Shown piece after piece: positions 55,476 through 64,000 of a DNA stretch of 64,000 bases. The notes beneath the pieces were generated by a model. That model was not told where the DNA came from, searched no databases, and worked only from the letters and a program-made list of their open reading frames with translations. Each line of letters opens with the position of its first letter. Position 1 is the first letter of the stretch. Position numbers and translations under genes: made by a program. Source of the DNA: Limnanthes douglasii subsp. nivea (taxonomy: Eukaryota; Streptophyta; Magnoliopsida; Brassicales; Limnanthaceae); the NCBI GenBank assembly GCA_036936605.1, contig JAUPFV010000005.1:157853195-157917194 (forward strand), read 5' to 3'.

Positions 55476-57125
55476 TCTAAGTATAACCTGAGATGTTCAA
55501 CGTTGTATGGGTGATTTAGTGTTCTATCCTCTTTGTTTTGAAGTGTGTATGTCCTTGGTTTGACTTTTTCACATACCACATAAGGACCTTCCCAGTTCGG
55601 AGCCAGCTTGCCGAACTGATTTTCCTTAGTGTGAAAAAAGACTTTTCTTAAGACTTTGTCTCCTAATTGAAAATCTCTTCTTTTAACTTTGGAGGCAAAT
55701 TTGCTCCTTATCAGACCCTGATAGTGTGTTGTTCATAAATGTGCTTTAACTCTTCTCTCTTTAATCATGTCCAACTAATTCCTAACTGCCATACCCATTC
55801 GGAATAGTTTTGGATCCCGTAAGATGGTAAAGTAACTTCTATGGGTGTGATTACATCCATCATATAAACGAGGGCAAACGGGGATTCTTGTGTAGCAATC
55901 CGAGGAGTAATTTTGTAAGCCCACAATACTTATTGCAAATAACTTGGCCATTTCTCTACATCTCCCTCCATATTTCTCTGCAGCTCAGAAAATATTGTTC
56001 GATTAGCAACTTCAACTTGCCCATTAGCTTGAGGGTGGAATGGAGAAGAGAAACAATGTTGAATTCCTCTGGAGCTGCAAAACATTTCTATGTCTTTATT
56101 ATCAAATTGTGGCCCATTATCTGTGGTGATCTTCTGAGGAACCCTAACCACCACCACCACAACCACCACAAGGTGATCTTCTGTGGTGGTGGTGGTTGTT
56201 GTTGTGGCGGTGGCGGTTGTGTTGGTGGTGGTAGTTGTGGTGGTGGTGGTTATGGTTATGGTTGTGGTGGTGATGGTGGTGTTTGTGGTGGCGATGACGG
56301 TGGTGGTTCTGGTTGTGGTGACGGTGGTGGTTGTGGTGGTTGTGGTTGTGGTGGTGGTGGTGGTGGTTATGGTTATGGTTGTGGTGGTGGTGGTGGCGGC
56401 GACAGCGGTGGTGGTTTGTGGTGGTGGTGGTTGTGGTGATGTTGGATAAAATTAATTTTATAACTACCTCAGAAGTGGTTCCAGCTAAGGGAGTTGGCTC
56501 TATCCATTTAGAGAAATAGTCATTTGCAACTATGATCGTTCAACATCCACCGGATGCCATGAGAAGCGGCCCAACCAGATCCAACCCCCATTTATCAAAA
56601 GGTATTGGTTCAGATATGAACTCCATAGGAACAGCTAGCACATGGATTTCATTATCATATTTCTGGCAATGATCACACTTCTTGACCATATCTCTGCTAT
56701 CTGCCATTATTGTTAGCCAATAGTACCCTGTTAATACCAATCTTCTAGTTAAGGTTTTGTAGCCACAATGTGCAGAACCTTCTCCATCGTGTGGTTCAGA
56801 TAAAAAATAATTGGGACTCTTTAAATCCCAAACAACGGAAGAGAGCTCTGCTAAATGATTTCTTATACAGAACTTCTTTCAATACCACGAAACCATGAGC
56901 CTTATATTTAATTTTCTTAGCCAAAGCTTTATCCGGAGGTAGAATCTCATCAGAAATAAACTGAAAAATACTATACCTCCAGTCTTTGGGTTGAATAACA
57001 CATATGCTCATACTTTCTTCATTATCTTTACCCTTTTCTTGGCTTGTTTGTATTGATGGACACTCTAGCATCAGAATCCATCGGTAAGACTCGGAATAGG
57101 ATATGGTGGCTAAAGAGTCTGCCAC
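55476..57125 (-). pseudogene. Gypsy C integrase, with microsatellite insertion
   Basis: The minus-strand open piece 57125-56796 (109 codons) contains RYSIFQFISDEILPPDKALA and KAHGFVVLKEVLYKKSFSRA (pre-zinc region). Then VLTGYYWLTIMADSRDMVKK with CDHCQKYDN (56740-56540), FDKWGLDLVGPL, and, after the microsatellite at 56147-56446, RVPQKITTDNGPQFDNKDIE and HPQANGQVEVANRTIF (56169-55930). The three catalytic acidic residues (D, D, E) are all visible. A C-terminal part continues to about 55480. Frameshifts and the repeat make it inactive. Confidence 0.88.
56147..56446. repeat. CCA/TGG microsatellite inside the integrase
   Basis: A short (CCA)n tract at 56147-56170 is followed, after GGTGATCTTCTG, by about 260 bp of (TGG/TGT/TGA)n at 56182-56446. 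GGTGATCTTCTG occurs on both sides of the CCA tract (56125-56136 and 56172-56183). It replaces about one block of integrase (the stretch before KITTDNG). It generates glycine-, valine- and tryptophan-rich plus-strand readings that are not genes. Confidence 0.95.
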
Positions 57126-57129
57126 AACA

Positions 57130-58010
57130 TTCTCTGATTTGGGGATATGTTCATACTAGATATTTTTCAATTTGCAACCACTTCCCTTAAGATGATTAAG
57201 TATTTCACCAATTGTTCCTTATTTTTTTCATATTGCCCCTGAGCATGGTGAATACGTAGTTGAGATTCACTCATCAATCGAACTTTTTTCGCCCCATATA
57301 TAAAATCTAGTTTGAGACCAGCTATAGCTTCTTCACATTCAGATTCATTGTTGGAGGCTCTGAAACCAAAACAGATAGCCTTATACATAGTATCACCATA
57401 GGGAGAAATTAAACAAATTCCAGCCCCACACCCCATAGTATTAGACCCGCCATCAGTTCGGACTACCCATTCTTTTTTAGATAGTTTTTCTTATATCTGT
57501 CCGGAAGTCTATCAACATGGAATTCTACCGAACAATCAGCCACTGATTGGGCTTTAAACGCTGTTCAGAGCGCAAAATAAATATCATAATCATCCAGATC
57601 AACTGACCACTTGGTCATTCTGCTTGATACATCGGCCTTTTCAAGGCCATTCTTCAAAGGAAACGATTTTCGGACGATAATGGAATGAGCTTGGAAGTAT
57701 GGTCTCATTTTTCTTGCTGCAATTACCAATGCCTAGTTCAAATTTTCTAACTTCAAATATCGTCTTTTAGCATCCAACATACTTTTTCTAATATAATAAA
57801 CCGGATGGGGGTAACTATCCACTTCTCTTACAAGCACGTCACTTACAGCATACTCTGATACAACTAAGTATATGTAGAGTTTATCCCCCTGAATAGGTTT
57901 AAAGAGTGTCTTTGGTGAAGACAAATGCCTCTTGATTTCAAAGAATACTTGATCACATTATGGAGACTAGTTAAAGTCTTTGGCATTCCTTAACACCTGG
58001 AAAAATAGAG
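57130..58010 (-). pseudogene. Gypsy C RNase H and second RNase H
   Basis: The 57924-57733 piece carries LYIYLVVSEYAVSDVLVREV and HPVYYIRKSMLDAKRRYLKL (RNase H). Then FPLKNGLEKADVSSRMTKWS and the second RNase H: MGCGAGICLISPYGDT, FRASNNESECEEAIAGLKLD and SESQLRIHHAQGQYEK (57436-57167). The usual first Asp block (VRTDGGSN) is readable near 57460. Few stops; pattern typical of Tat-lineage elements. Confidence 0.85.
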
Positions 58011-59401
58011 CACACTTGTCTGGTGATCTTGAAATAAGCCTGTTCAACGCAGCCAAGCGTCCGGTTAATCTTTGAACTTCTTTAGTGCTCCGAGGAGGGT
58101 CCATAGCTAATAGAGCGTTGAGTTGATCTGAATCGGGTTGAATCCCTTTTTCACTTATAACATACCCTAAGAACTTTCCAGATCGAACCCCAAAAACACA
58201 TTTTTCAGGGTTTAATTTTAAGTTGACAGCCTCTGGTGTGGATTATTTCAGACTGAGGGTAATTTGAGGTATTTTGTGGTATTTAATGTTCAAGTAGTTT
58301 GTAGTTAGAGATTTGAGCTACCTGGTTGTATTAAATGTTCATTACCCTCATTAATGAAAGTGGTTGGGTATTTATACCCTTAATTGTGGGCCACATGGGC
58401 TTTCGGGTCATGCTTACGAAATTGGGTCGAGTTCATAAACGCATTAGTTTATTAAGCAGTCTAGCAATTAGCTTAGTCATAAAGTGATTAGTTTTTAATA
58501 CTTTAGTCCTGTTCGGATGGGTTAGTGGGTGATTTTTGTCCGAAATTCCCCTGTCCGGTTTCTACGGTGAGTGGTGAGAAAATCCGGACTCATCAGCCTC
58601 TAGGTTAGAAAATGTTTCCTGAAGATCAGAAATATGCGTATCTTCTTCAAAGCTTTTCACCATTATGTCATCTATGTAAACTTCCATATTTTGGCTAATA
58701 TGACTAGCAAAAGCTTTATCTACAAACCTTTGATAGGTAGCCCCTGCATTTTTCAATCTGAATGACATCACTTTATAACAATGAAGACCTATGTCCGTAA
58801 TAAAAGTGGTATGATCTTGATCTTTCGGATCTATTTATATCTAGTTGTACCCTGAAAAAGCATCCATAAAGGACAACAGTTTGTTCCCTGAGGTGGAGTC
58901 CATCAACTGATCTATCTGAGGAACAAGATAAAGATCTTTGGGACATGCCCTATTAAGATCAGTGAACTCAATACACATGCGTCATTTTCCATTCTTTTTC
59001 TTGACCAAGATAGGGTTTGCAGTCCATAATGGGTACTGAGATTCTTTGATGTGACCCATTTTGGTCAAGCGATAAACTTCTTCAACAATTATATCTGTTT
59101 TTTCTTTAGAGAAATACCTTCTTCTTTGTACAACTGGTTCAACATCAATTCGTACGGATAGCTTATGACAAATTATATTAGTAGGCACTCTGGTGACATC
59201 ATTATTGCACCATGCAAATACATTTAGATTATCTGATAGAAAATATAACAGCCTTTGTTTCAAAGTTGGTGCCAACGTGGTACCAATCCTAACACTTTTA
59301 CCCTCAGCTAGGGAATGAATTTCAACTTCTTCTATAGGTATTATGACACTGGGAACCTCTCTAGGATCATCTATTTCATTGTCATTAGAGGAAGGATCCA
59401 A
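58010..59401 (-). pseudogene. Gypsy C reverse transcriptase, split by a solo LTR
   Basis: The 139-codon piece 59401-58982 starts before the RT and contains KSVRIGTTLAPTLKQRLLYF, FAWCNNDV, VQRRRYFSKEK and YPLWTANPILVKKKNGK. It continues CIEFTDLNRACPKD, LLSFMDAFSGYN, then 58771-58562 MMSFRLKNAGATYQRFVDKA and the catalytic VYIDDIMVKSFEEDT. After the solo LTR (58234-58595) it resumes NLKLNPEKCVFGVRSGKFLG, GIQPDSDQLNALLAM and RLAALNRLISRSPDKC. The catalytic YIDD is intact; interruptions are few stops plus the insertion. Confidence 0.9.
58234..58595. repeat. Solo LTR (family A) inserted in gypsy C RT
   Basis: 362 bp, ends TGGTGTGGATTATTTC...GGACTCATCA, flanked by perfect TSDs GCCTC (58229-58233 and 58596-58600). 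Same family as 31380-31781. It interrupts the RT just after the catalytic-motif segment. Confidence 0.95.
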
Positions 59402-59407
59402 TAGCTG

Positions 59408-59960
59408 CTAATCTTTGTTAACCTTGATTGCCTCCACAGACTTAGAGGCAAGGGCTGTTGCATAACATTCCCTGGCTATTTTCTGACTGCTCCAGACAAC
59501 ACCTACTTGTCCCTGCACAATATATTTTAAGCACTGGTGGATAATAGAGGCCACAACATGCATCCTAGAGAGCCAATATCTCCCAAATATTGAATTATAA
59601 GATGTGGGGAAATCCACCACAACAAATAACACTCTCACTATTTTGTTGAAAGATCATTTACCCAGCAATACTTCCTCCTCGAATTCTCCTATCACATCAG
59701 CCGAACTTCTTGTGAAGCCCACAATAGTTCTATTCGAACGTTGAATAACTGAGGGGTTTCTCATCTGTTTGTGGGAGCTTAAGAACAATACGTTTGCCGA
59801 ACTACCTGTGTCAATCAGGATTCGACGTATATCATTTCCTCATATTGATGCCCCTATTACCACGACGTATTCATGAGGTCCTGCGATGTCCCTTAGGTCA
59901 TCCTTGTCAAAAAAAATTGAAATGAGATGGAGTTTGGTACAGATGTGTAGACATGCATCC
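59408..59960 (-). pseudogene. Gypsy C aspartic protease
   Basis: The minus strand near 59825-59790 reads RILIDTGSSANVLFLSS, with the D-T-G catalytic triad intact. It is followed by RTIVGFTRSSADVIGEFEEE and, in 59638-59408, VLFVVVDFPTSYNSIFGRYW and HQCLKYIVQGQVGVVWSSQK. This is the best-preserved protease in the window, with only a few stops. The enzyme cleaves the Gag-Pol polyprotein. Confidence 0.85.
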
Positions 59961-60499
59961 ATCCAACTGGGTGGTTAGACTGCTGACGTGCCTCTTCCTT
60001 GAAAAATTAGAGGGTGCAGTCACAGTGTCCCCCAAAAAAAATAGTTAAAGACTCAATATACTTAATCAAACCGTTAGTAGTCTTTTCCCTTATCACCCCC
60101 ACTCGATTCCGACTTGGATCCGGGTCAAGGTACTCAGAATCCACATCAAATCTCTCAGTAATCACGATAGTGTCCTCCTACCTAGACATTCCCGGAAGGA
60201 TTGAAAGAGTAGTTCGGGAAGTATTATAGTCATGCTTTCTCCAATTCAGCAAACCAATCAGGTTGAACCAAAGGTCCCTTTTATTTCTAGCTTGCTGGTT
60301 TTGGTTCTGGTTGGAATGATTCTGCCTTGACCGATTAGACCTCTGTCCAGTTTCCTTCGATCTGTAACAGGACAGATTAGTTGCTAGAGGTGTTGATGTT
60401 GTAGTAGTGGACTTAATCTGGCGAGATACCGGACAAATTAGTTGCTAGAGGATTTCTTTGTTTCCACAATACTAATCTGTTTTCCAACTTGATTTAACA

Positions 60500-60836
60500 A
60501 CCCCTCCCCCCCCCAGGTCATAGTCTTCTTCTAAGTCACTGAATTAGCTAAGTTTCCCAGATTCAAACTCTGTCTTAGGGAAGCAATTGCAACTTGTTCA
60601 AAGAATTTTTCTAACCCATTCTTTTTATTCACAAACCCGTTGATGTACTCTTTTATAGACTCATTTAGCTCCCGAGCCCAATGGATTATGGTATCTTTAT
60701 TACCCTTAAGCTCTTTGCTTCCAATGAACTGCCTCCGGAAGGCAACCCAAAATATGTCAAACAAAATTATAGATTCATGAGGGAGACTATTATACCACTT
60801 GAGGGTCCTTCCCGTGAAGTTTTGTCGAAATATTCG
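60500..60836 (-). pseudogene. Gypsy C gag core, 5'-truncated
   Basis: The minus-strand piece reads FTGRTLKWYNSLPHESIILF, FWVAFRRQFIGSKELKGNKD, ELNESIKEYINGFVNKKN and AIASLRQSL, matching the gag core (AxxWYxxLPxxSIxSFxxLxxxFxxxF..). The open frame extends upstream to 60905, but that part (60905-60837) encodes LTR-derived sequence, so it is a fusion created by the junction. Downstream gag to about 59960 has basic, Gln/Asn-rich sequence with stops. Confidence 0.85.
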
Positions 60837-62306
60837 ATTTGCGTACCTGTTTGACCCAATTCCGGTTGGGAAGAATTCGACCTTGAACTCAAAACATTGA
60901 AACATTGAAAGAACTGCAAAAACATTTGGCGTGTTTATATCTAATTACAAATGGTACCGACATAAGGGTGTGAGATGTAAGAATCTAAATGTTGTCGCTC
61001 TTGTCAAGAAGTGGTTTCCTAGCTTTGTCCATCTTTACCAGGTCATAGGCAATATTGTGATCATCTTTACCAAGATATATTCCACACAGTGTAAAAAGTT
61101 GTTGTCTTTCCAGTTCTAAGCTGCATCGATTGTATCATATCAAGACCCTTGTAGAAAAAAAACAATTTCTCTTTGTTTAATAACAAATGGCTTCTCTAGT
61201 TCCCGTCTCTATGCATATTTATTCTTCATAAGATTCAATAACCAACTAGGGTTGTAAATGAACCTTGTAACTCTTTGCCCTTTTTCTAAGCACACTGATA
61301 CCATGGTACTAAATTCACGAGGGATAATCTCGCAAATCTGAATACCATCAATTCCACCTGCAGTAAAAACATCACCATGTTGAAAGTATTAGTGTGTTTC
61401 TCTTCAATAATAAATATGTTTTTTGGTATCTCAAGAGGTTTTGGTAGTAAATATGGTGGCAAAAGGATTCTGATATCAAAATCCTTAACACATACATACT
61501 TCACAATATTTGTTTCTTTTGCTTTTAAATTATACTGAGTATTTTTAATTTTAGGGTCCTTAGCCATCAATTTAATTATAGGAGAAAGATTTGTACCTAA
61601 TGATGAAAATTTTGATTTCAAAATCGTTTTTTCTGATGAAAAAATTGGTTTCGAAAATTCTAATTTCCCCGAGGTTTTTAATTTTTTATCATCAACGTTC
61701 TTCTCCTCGACCTCATCATCATAATTGTCGTAGATATATTTGTCAAACATGAGCTTATACACAGTTTTAGCATCACAACTAAGATTGGTAGCTGGTGCAG
61801 CATGAGCATAAAACTCCTTAACTAGTGGTGGTTTTGGAGACACTACTCTAGATGGAACCAATATAAACTTGCCATCATCTTTCACAAAATTGTATCGATT
61901 CAATCTACTATCATAAGTATAATTTCTCTTAAATCGCCATGGATGTCCTAAAACTAGATGACAAACATCCATAGGAACTACGTCACATCATGTTGTATCT
62001 TTGTAATTACCAACAGAAAATACAATTTGACAGCGCTTAGAAACTGCTACCTCAGTGTACTCTATCAGTCCTGACAGTATGTACGGGTATGGAAGAGCTT
62101 CAGTATTTAACACCACTTTCTGAACAGCCTCCTATGAAATTAGACTCTCATAACTATCTGAATCGATTACAAACTTGCAAATTCTTGCTCCAATTGTGCA
62201 TGTAGATTGGAATATTTCGTTATCTATTCTACTTCTCAAATCAAGAGGTACCCGGAACATGATTCATGTATCTGCGTAGCAGGAATTGCTTTTTTCTGAT
62301 ACCAAC
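60837..62306 (-). mobile_element. Internal region of a family-B non-autonomous LTR element
   Basis: On the minus strand this follows the LTR at 62634-62307 and its PBS-like TGGTATCAG (62304-62296). It encodes a protease region directly after the PBS, then a decayed unknown ORF matching 63570-64000, and ends in a piece of family-B LTR fused to gypsy C gag. No gag, RT or integrase of its own is visible. Confidence 0.75.
61286..62290 (-). pseudogene. Protease-region ORF of the family-B element
   Basis: Minus strand from about 62230: ARICKFVIDSDSYESLIS-like protease start (shared with 31244-31030), SKRCQIVFSVGNYKD, and then the 228-codon open frame 61972-61286, which begins MDVCHLVLGHPWRFKRNYTY, the block right after protease in plant gypsy elements (MDxCHLLLGRPWQFDR). 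The remainder is lysine-rich with acidic runs (NYDDEVEEKNVDDKK) and ends without RT. The catalytic D-S/T-G reads D-S-D. A non-autonomous derivative that kept only this region is the likely explanation. Confidence 0.75.
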
Positions 62307-62634
62307 TGATGACGCGGCAGAAATAGAAGAATAAACAACGATAGATGAAACCTTAATTCAAGGGAAACATAATGAAACCCTAATCTAAGGGTAACAAAGA
62401 CTGAAATTTTCAGAGATAAAAAAAATATTGTTTCAAAAAAAGTAAAATAACTTAAGGTATATGAGGCTTTATATAAGAGCTTCTCAAAACTCTAAAATTA
62501 GAATACAAGGAAATAAAATAAATGTATCAAAATAAATAAAAATCAAATCTTATTACAATTAGATTTGATAAGATATTTGAATAAAATAAAAGATATATAA
62601 AAATGTTTTTTGTTTGGGCTTATAGGCTACATCA
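62307..62634 (-). repeat. Family-B LTR (variant)
   Basis: 328 bp, plus-strand ends TGATGACGCGG...GGCTACATCA. Similar to the other family-B LTRs at the GAAATAGAAGAA..AACAACGATA start and CTACATCA end, with a different middle. It serves as 3' LTR for 62635-63152 and 5' LTR for 60837-62306. Confidence 0.8.
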
Positions 62635-63152
62635 TCCTCTCATGGTTGACAAGAATTCGTTCTCGAATTCGCAGCACCATAACCATCAACAACCAAAACT
62701 ATTTTATTTTATCTATTCAATTGTTACATGGGGAATTATAATTGTTGATCTTATCGGACTAAGATAAATTCTTCTCGAGTGTTCCTTATTCGAAGTCACA
62801 TTGAACCCATTCAGTTGATGAAATTTTTTTGGTTTCGAAAATCTTTTCATAGCCTGAAAATAACACCCCATGTCCAGTTGATGAAAAATTGGTTTCGAAA
62901 ACCTCTTCATAGATTGAGACAACATCTCAATAAGCAAGTTTCTCATTGATCTGATTATTGCCAATTTAAACTCCTCTGTAACCGATCAGTATGATCGTCA
63001 TCGATACGCCTGGTGTGTCACCCGCATACCAACGATCTTCGAGATCTTCATGACCATAAATGTTGTTCTCTCTTTTAGACATTGAATCAGATGAAATCAA
63101 GATTCAGAAACATGTTTTCCCTGTAGCAAGAACTGAGAATCTGATACCAAAC
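62635..63152 (-). mobile_element. Short internal region between two family-B LTRs
   Basis: Starts (minus strand) with PBS-like TGGTATCAGATTCTCAG at about 63149-63133 and ends before LTR 62307-62634. It contains a duplicated TTGATGAAA..TTGGTTTCGAAAA..CTTTTCATAG block (62815-62853 and 62877-62915). An 83-codon frame (62964-62713) reflects that repeat and is not recognisable as a protein domain. Confidence 0.65.
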
Positions 63153-63535
63153 TGGTAGTGTGGTGAAAGATTAGAATAAAGAAACAGTAGATATGAAATC
63201 CTAACCATAGGTTAGAGAGTAAAAGAGACTCAAAGAAAAATCTAAATGTTTATTCATCAAAGTTTGACGACAAAATAGGGTATAGGATACTTTATATAAC
63301 ACTGCCTAAAACTTTAAAATTATATAAATGTTTTAAAATAAAATAAATAAATTTAACACTAAAATATTAAAACGGGTTTTTTAAGGCTTTCCGGATCGAA
63401 TTTGGGTATAAAAATTTATGACATGTCACGATTTTGAAATCTAATGGGCTCGTCGAAATATTTAATTTGAGTACCTGTTTGACCAATTCTGATACTAAGC
63501 GAGAAACCAGTTTGTCCACAGTCTTTACTACATCA
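63153..63535 (-). repeat. Family-B LTR
   Basis: 383 bp, plus-strand ends TGGTAGTGTGG...TACTACATCA, closely following the LTRs at 30626-32053 (AAACCCTAACC/AATCCTAACC, GACGACAAAATAGGGTATAG, AAATGTTTTAAAATAAAATA). Adjoining PBS on one side and a GGGAAGGA purine tract (minus strand, at 63536-63543) on the other, so it joins two internal regions. Confidence 0.88.
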
Positions 63536-63569
63536 TCCTTCCCGGTTAGGGAGGAATTTGACCTCGAAT

Positions 63570-64000
63570 TCAAAACATCAAAACATTGGCGTGTTCACCT
63601 CTGATTGCAAATAGTACTGACATAAGTGTGTGAGAGGTGAGAATCTGAATGTTACCGCTCTTGTCAAGAAGTGGTACTTTAGATTTGTCCATTTTTACCA
63701 GGTCATCGGCATTACTTTGATCAACTATAACAAGATATATTCCATCCACTTGTTCTATGGAGGCTTCACCAACCCATTTACTAAACACAGCAACACCCTT
63801 ACGTGTGTAAAAAGTTGTATTCTTTCCAGTTCTAAACGGTGTTTGCTGTATCACATCAAGATCCTTGTAGAAAGGAACAATTCCTCTTTGTTGAATAACA
63901 TATAGTTTTTCAAGTTCCCGCATCTGTGCATGTTTCTTCTTCATAAGAGTCAATAACCAACTTGGGTTGTAATTAAACCTTGTAACTCTTTGCCTTTTTT
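63570..64000 (-). CDS. Unrecognised ORF at the 3' end of a family-B element, partial
   Basis: An uninterrupted minus-strand frame runs from the window edge (about 64000, RVTRFNYNPSWLLTLMKKKH) to a stop at 63570, at least 142 codons, entering the window already open. Segments include ELEKLYVIQQRGIVPFYKDL, GVAVFSKWVGEASIEQVDGI and VDQSNADDLVKMDKSKVPLL. It ends about 35 bp before the 3' LTR. A homologous but broken copy is at 61330-60900. I do not recognise the domain; captured host sequence or an element-specific 3' ORF are both possible. Confidence 0.55.
   Translation of the reverse strand, partial: KRQRVTRFNYNPSWLLTLMKKKHAQMRELEKLYVIQQRGIVPFYKDLDVIQQTPFRTGKNTTFYTRKGVAVFSKWVGEASIEQVDGIYLVIVDQSNADDLVKMDKSKVPLLDKSGNIQILTSHTLMSVLFAIRGEHANVLMF

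Larger units (their letters stand above)
55476..60836 (-). mobile_element. Ty3/gypsy element C (Tat-like), gag-pol region
   Basis: Minus strand from 60836: gag core, protease, RT, RNase H plus second RNase H, integrase, in order, with the best-preserved protein motifs in the window. The 5' LTR and gag start are missing; at about 60830-60860 gag joins a fragment of a family-B LTR. With the antisense ORF (52163-54900) and the probable 3' LTR (51437-51720) it is a Tat-like element of about 9 kb. A solo LTR sits in its RT and a TGG-rich microsatellite in its integrase. Confidence 0.85.

Noticed and set aside
55888..56439. Long plus-strand open frames rich in glycine, valine or tryptophan
   Set aside because: They are readings of the TGG-rich microsatellite and the antisense of gypsy C integrase, not genes.
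63570..64000. Endogenous pararetrovirus gene
   Set aside because: No movement protein, coat or RT motif is visible, and the ORF sits just upstream of an LTR, which pararetroviruses lack.

Overview
This is eudicot-type plant nuclear DNA: AT-rich, with spliced GT-AG introns and dense, decayed, mutually nested transposable elements. I see one apparently intact host gene, a nine-exon Maf-like nucleotide pyrophosphatase on the minus strand (24763-27452). Almost everything else is retrotransposon, DNA transposon or non-autonomous element. No organellar, bacterial or viral genome segment is evident. I could not fix the genus from sequence alone.

Layout. 1-5000: a minus-strand Ty1/copia element (gag, protease, integrase, RT and RNase H remnants) ending in an LTR that is directly followed by the primer-binding site of a second element. 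5400-10860: a plus-strand Ty3/gypsy gag/RT remnant followed by an integrase segment in the opposite orientation. 11400-13930: copia-LTR-like and copia RNase H fragments. 14270-18830: Mutator-like termini, a plant mobile domain (PMD) fragment, and a plus-strand LINE between them. 18870-24050: an inverted-repeat zone and a broken minus-strand LINE with a duplicated tail. 24086-24235: a tRNA-type SINE. 24763-27452: the Maf-like gene, with a PIF/Harbinger-type MITE (27728-28092) upstream. 28810-33400: dyad-rich repeats interrupted by a small non-autonomous LTR element (30626-32053, TSD CATTG), which itself carries a solo LTR (31380-31781, TSD TAAGA). 34142-34946: a MULE-type MITE with 9-bp TSD. 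35250-36640: a cluster of TRIM-like elements.

36850-60836 is a nest of three Tat-lineage-like Ty3/gypsy elements. Element D (39527-50985, plus strand) has both LTRs, gag, protease, RT, RNase H, integrase and an antisense extra ORF. It sits inside element E (minus strand), whose two halves flank it with a near-perfect 5-bp TSD. Element C (about 51437-60836, minus strand) adjoins E and also has an extra ORF antisense to its pol. Inside D's protease is a 280-bp insertion made of a 5S rRNA 3' segment joined to a tRNA-type SINE, bounded by one 10-bp TSD. The right end (60837-64000) is an array of a gypsy-related family whose visible coding content is a protease region and an unrecognised ORF before the 3' LTR.

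Functionally, only the Maf-like gene looks able to encode a working protein. The retroelement coding regions carry many stops and frameshifts. Boundaries of decayed elements are approximate unless a TSD or LTR end is quoted.
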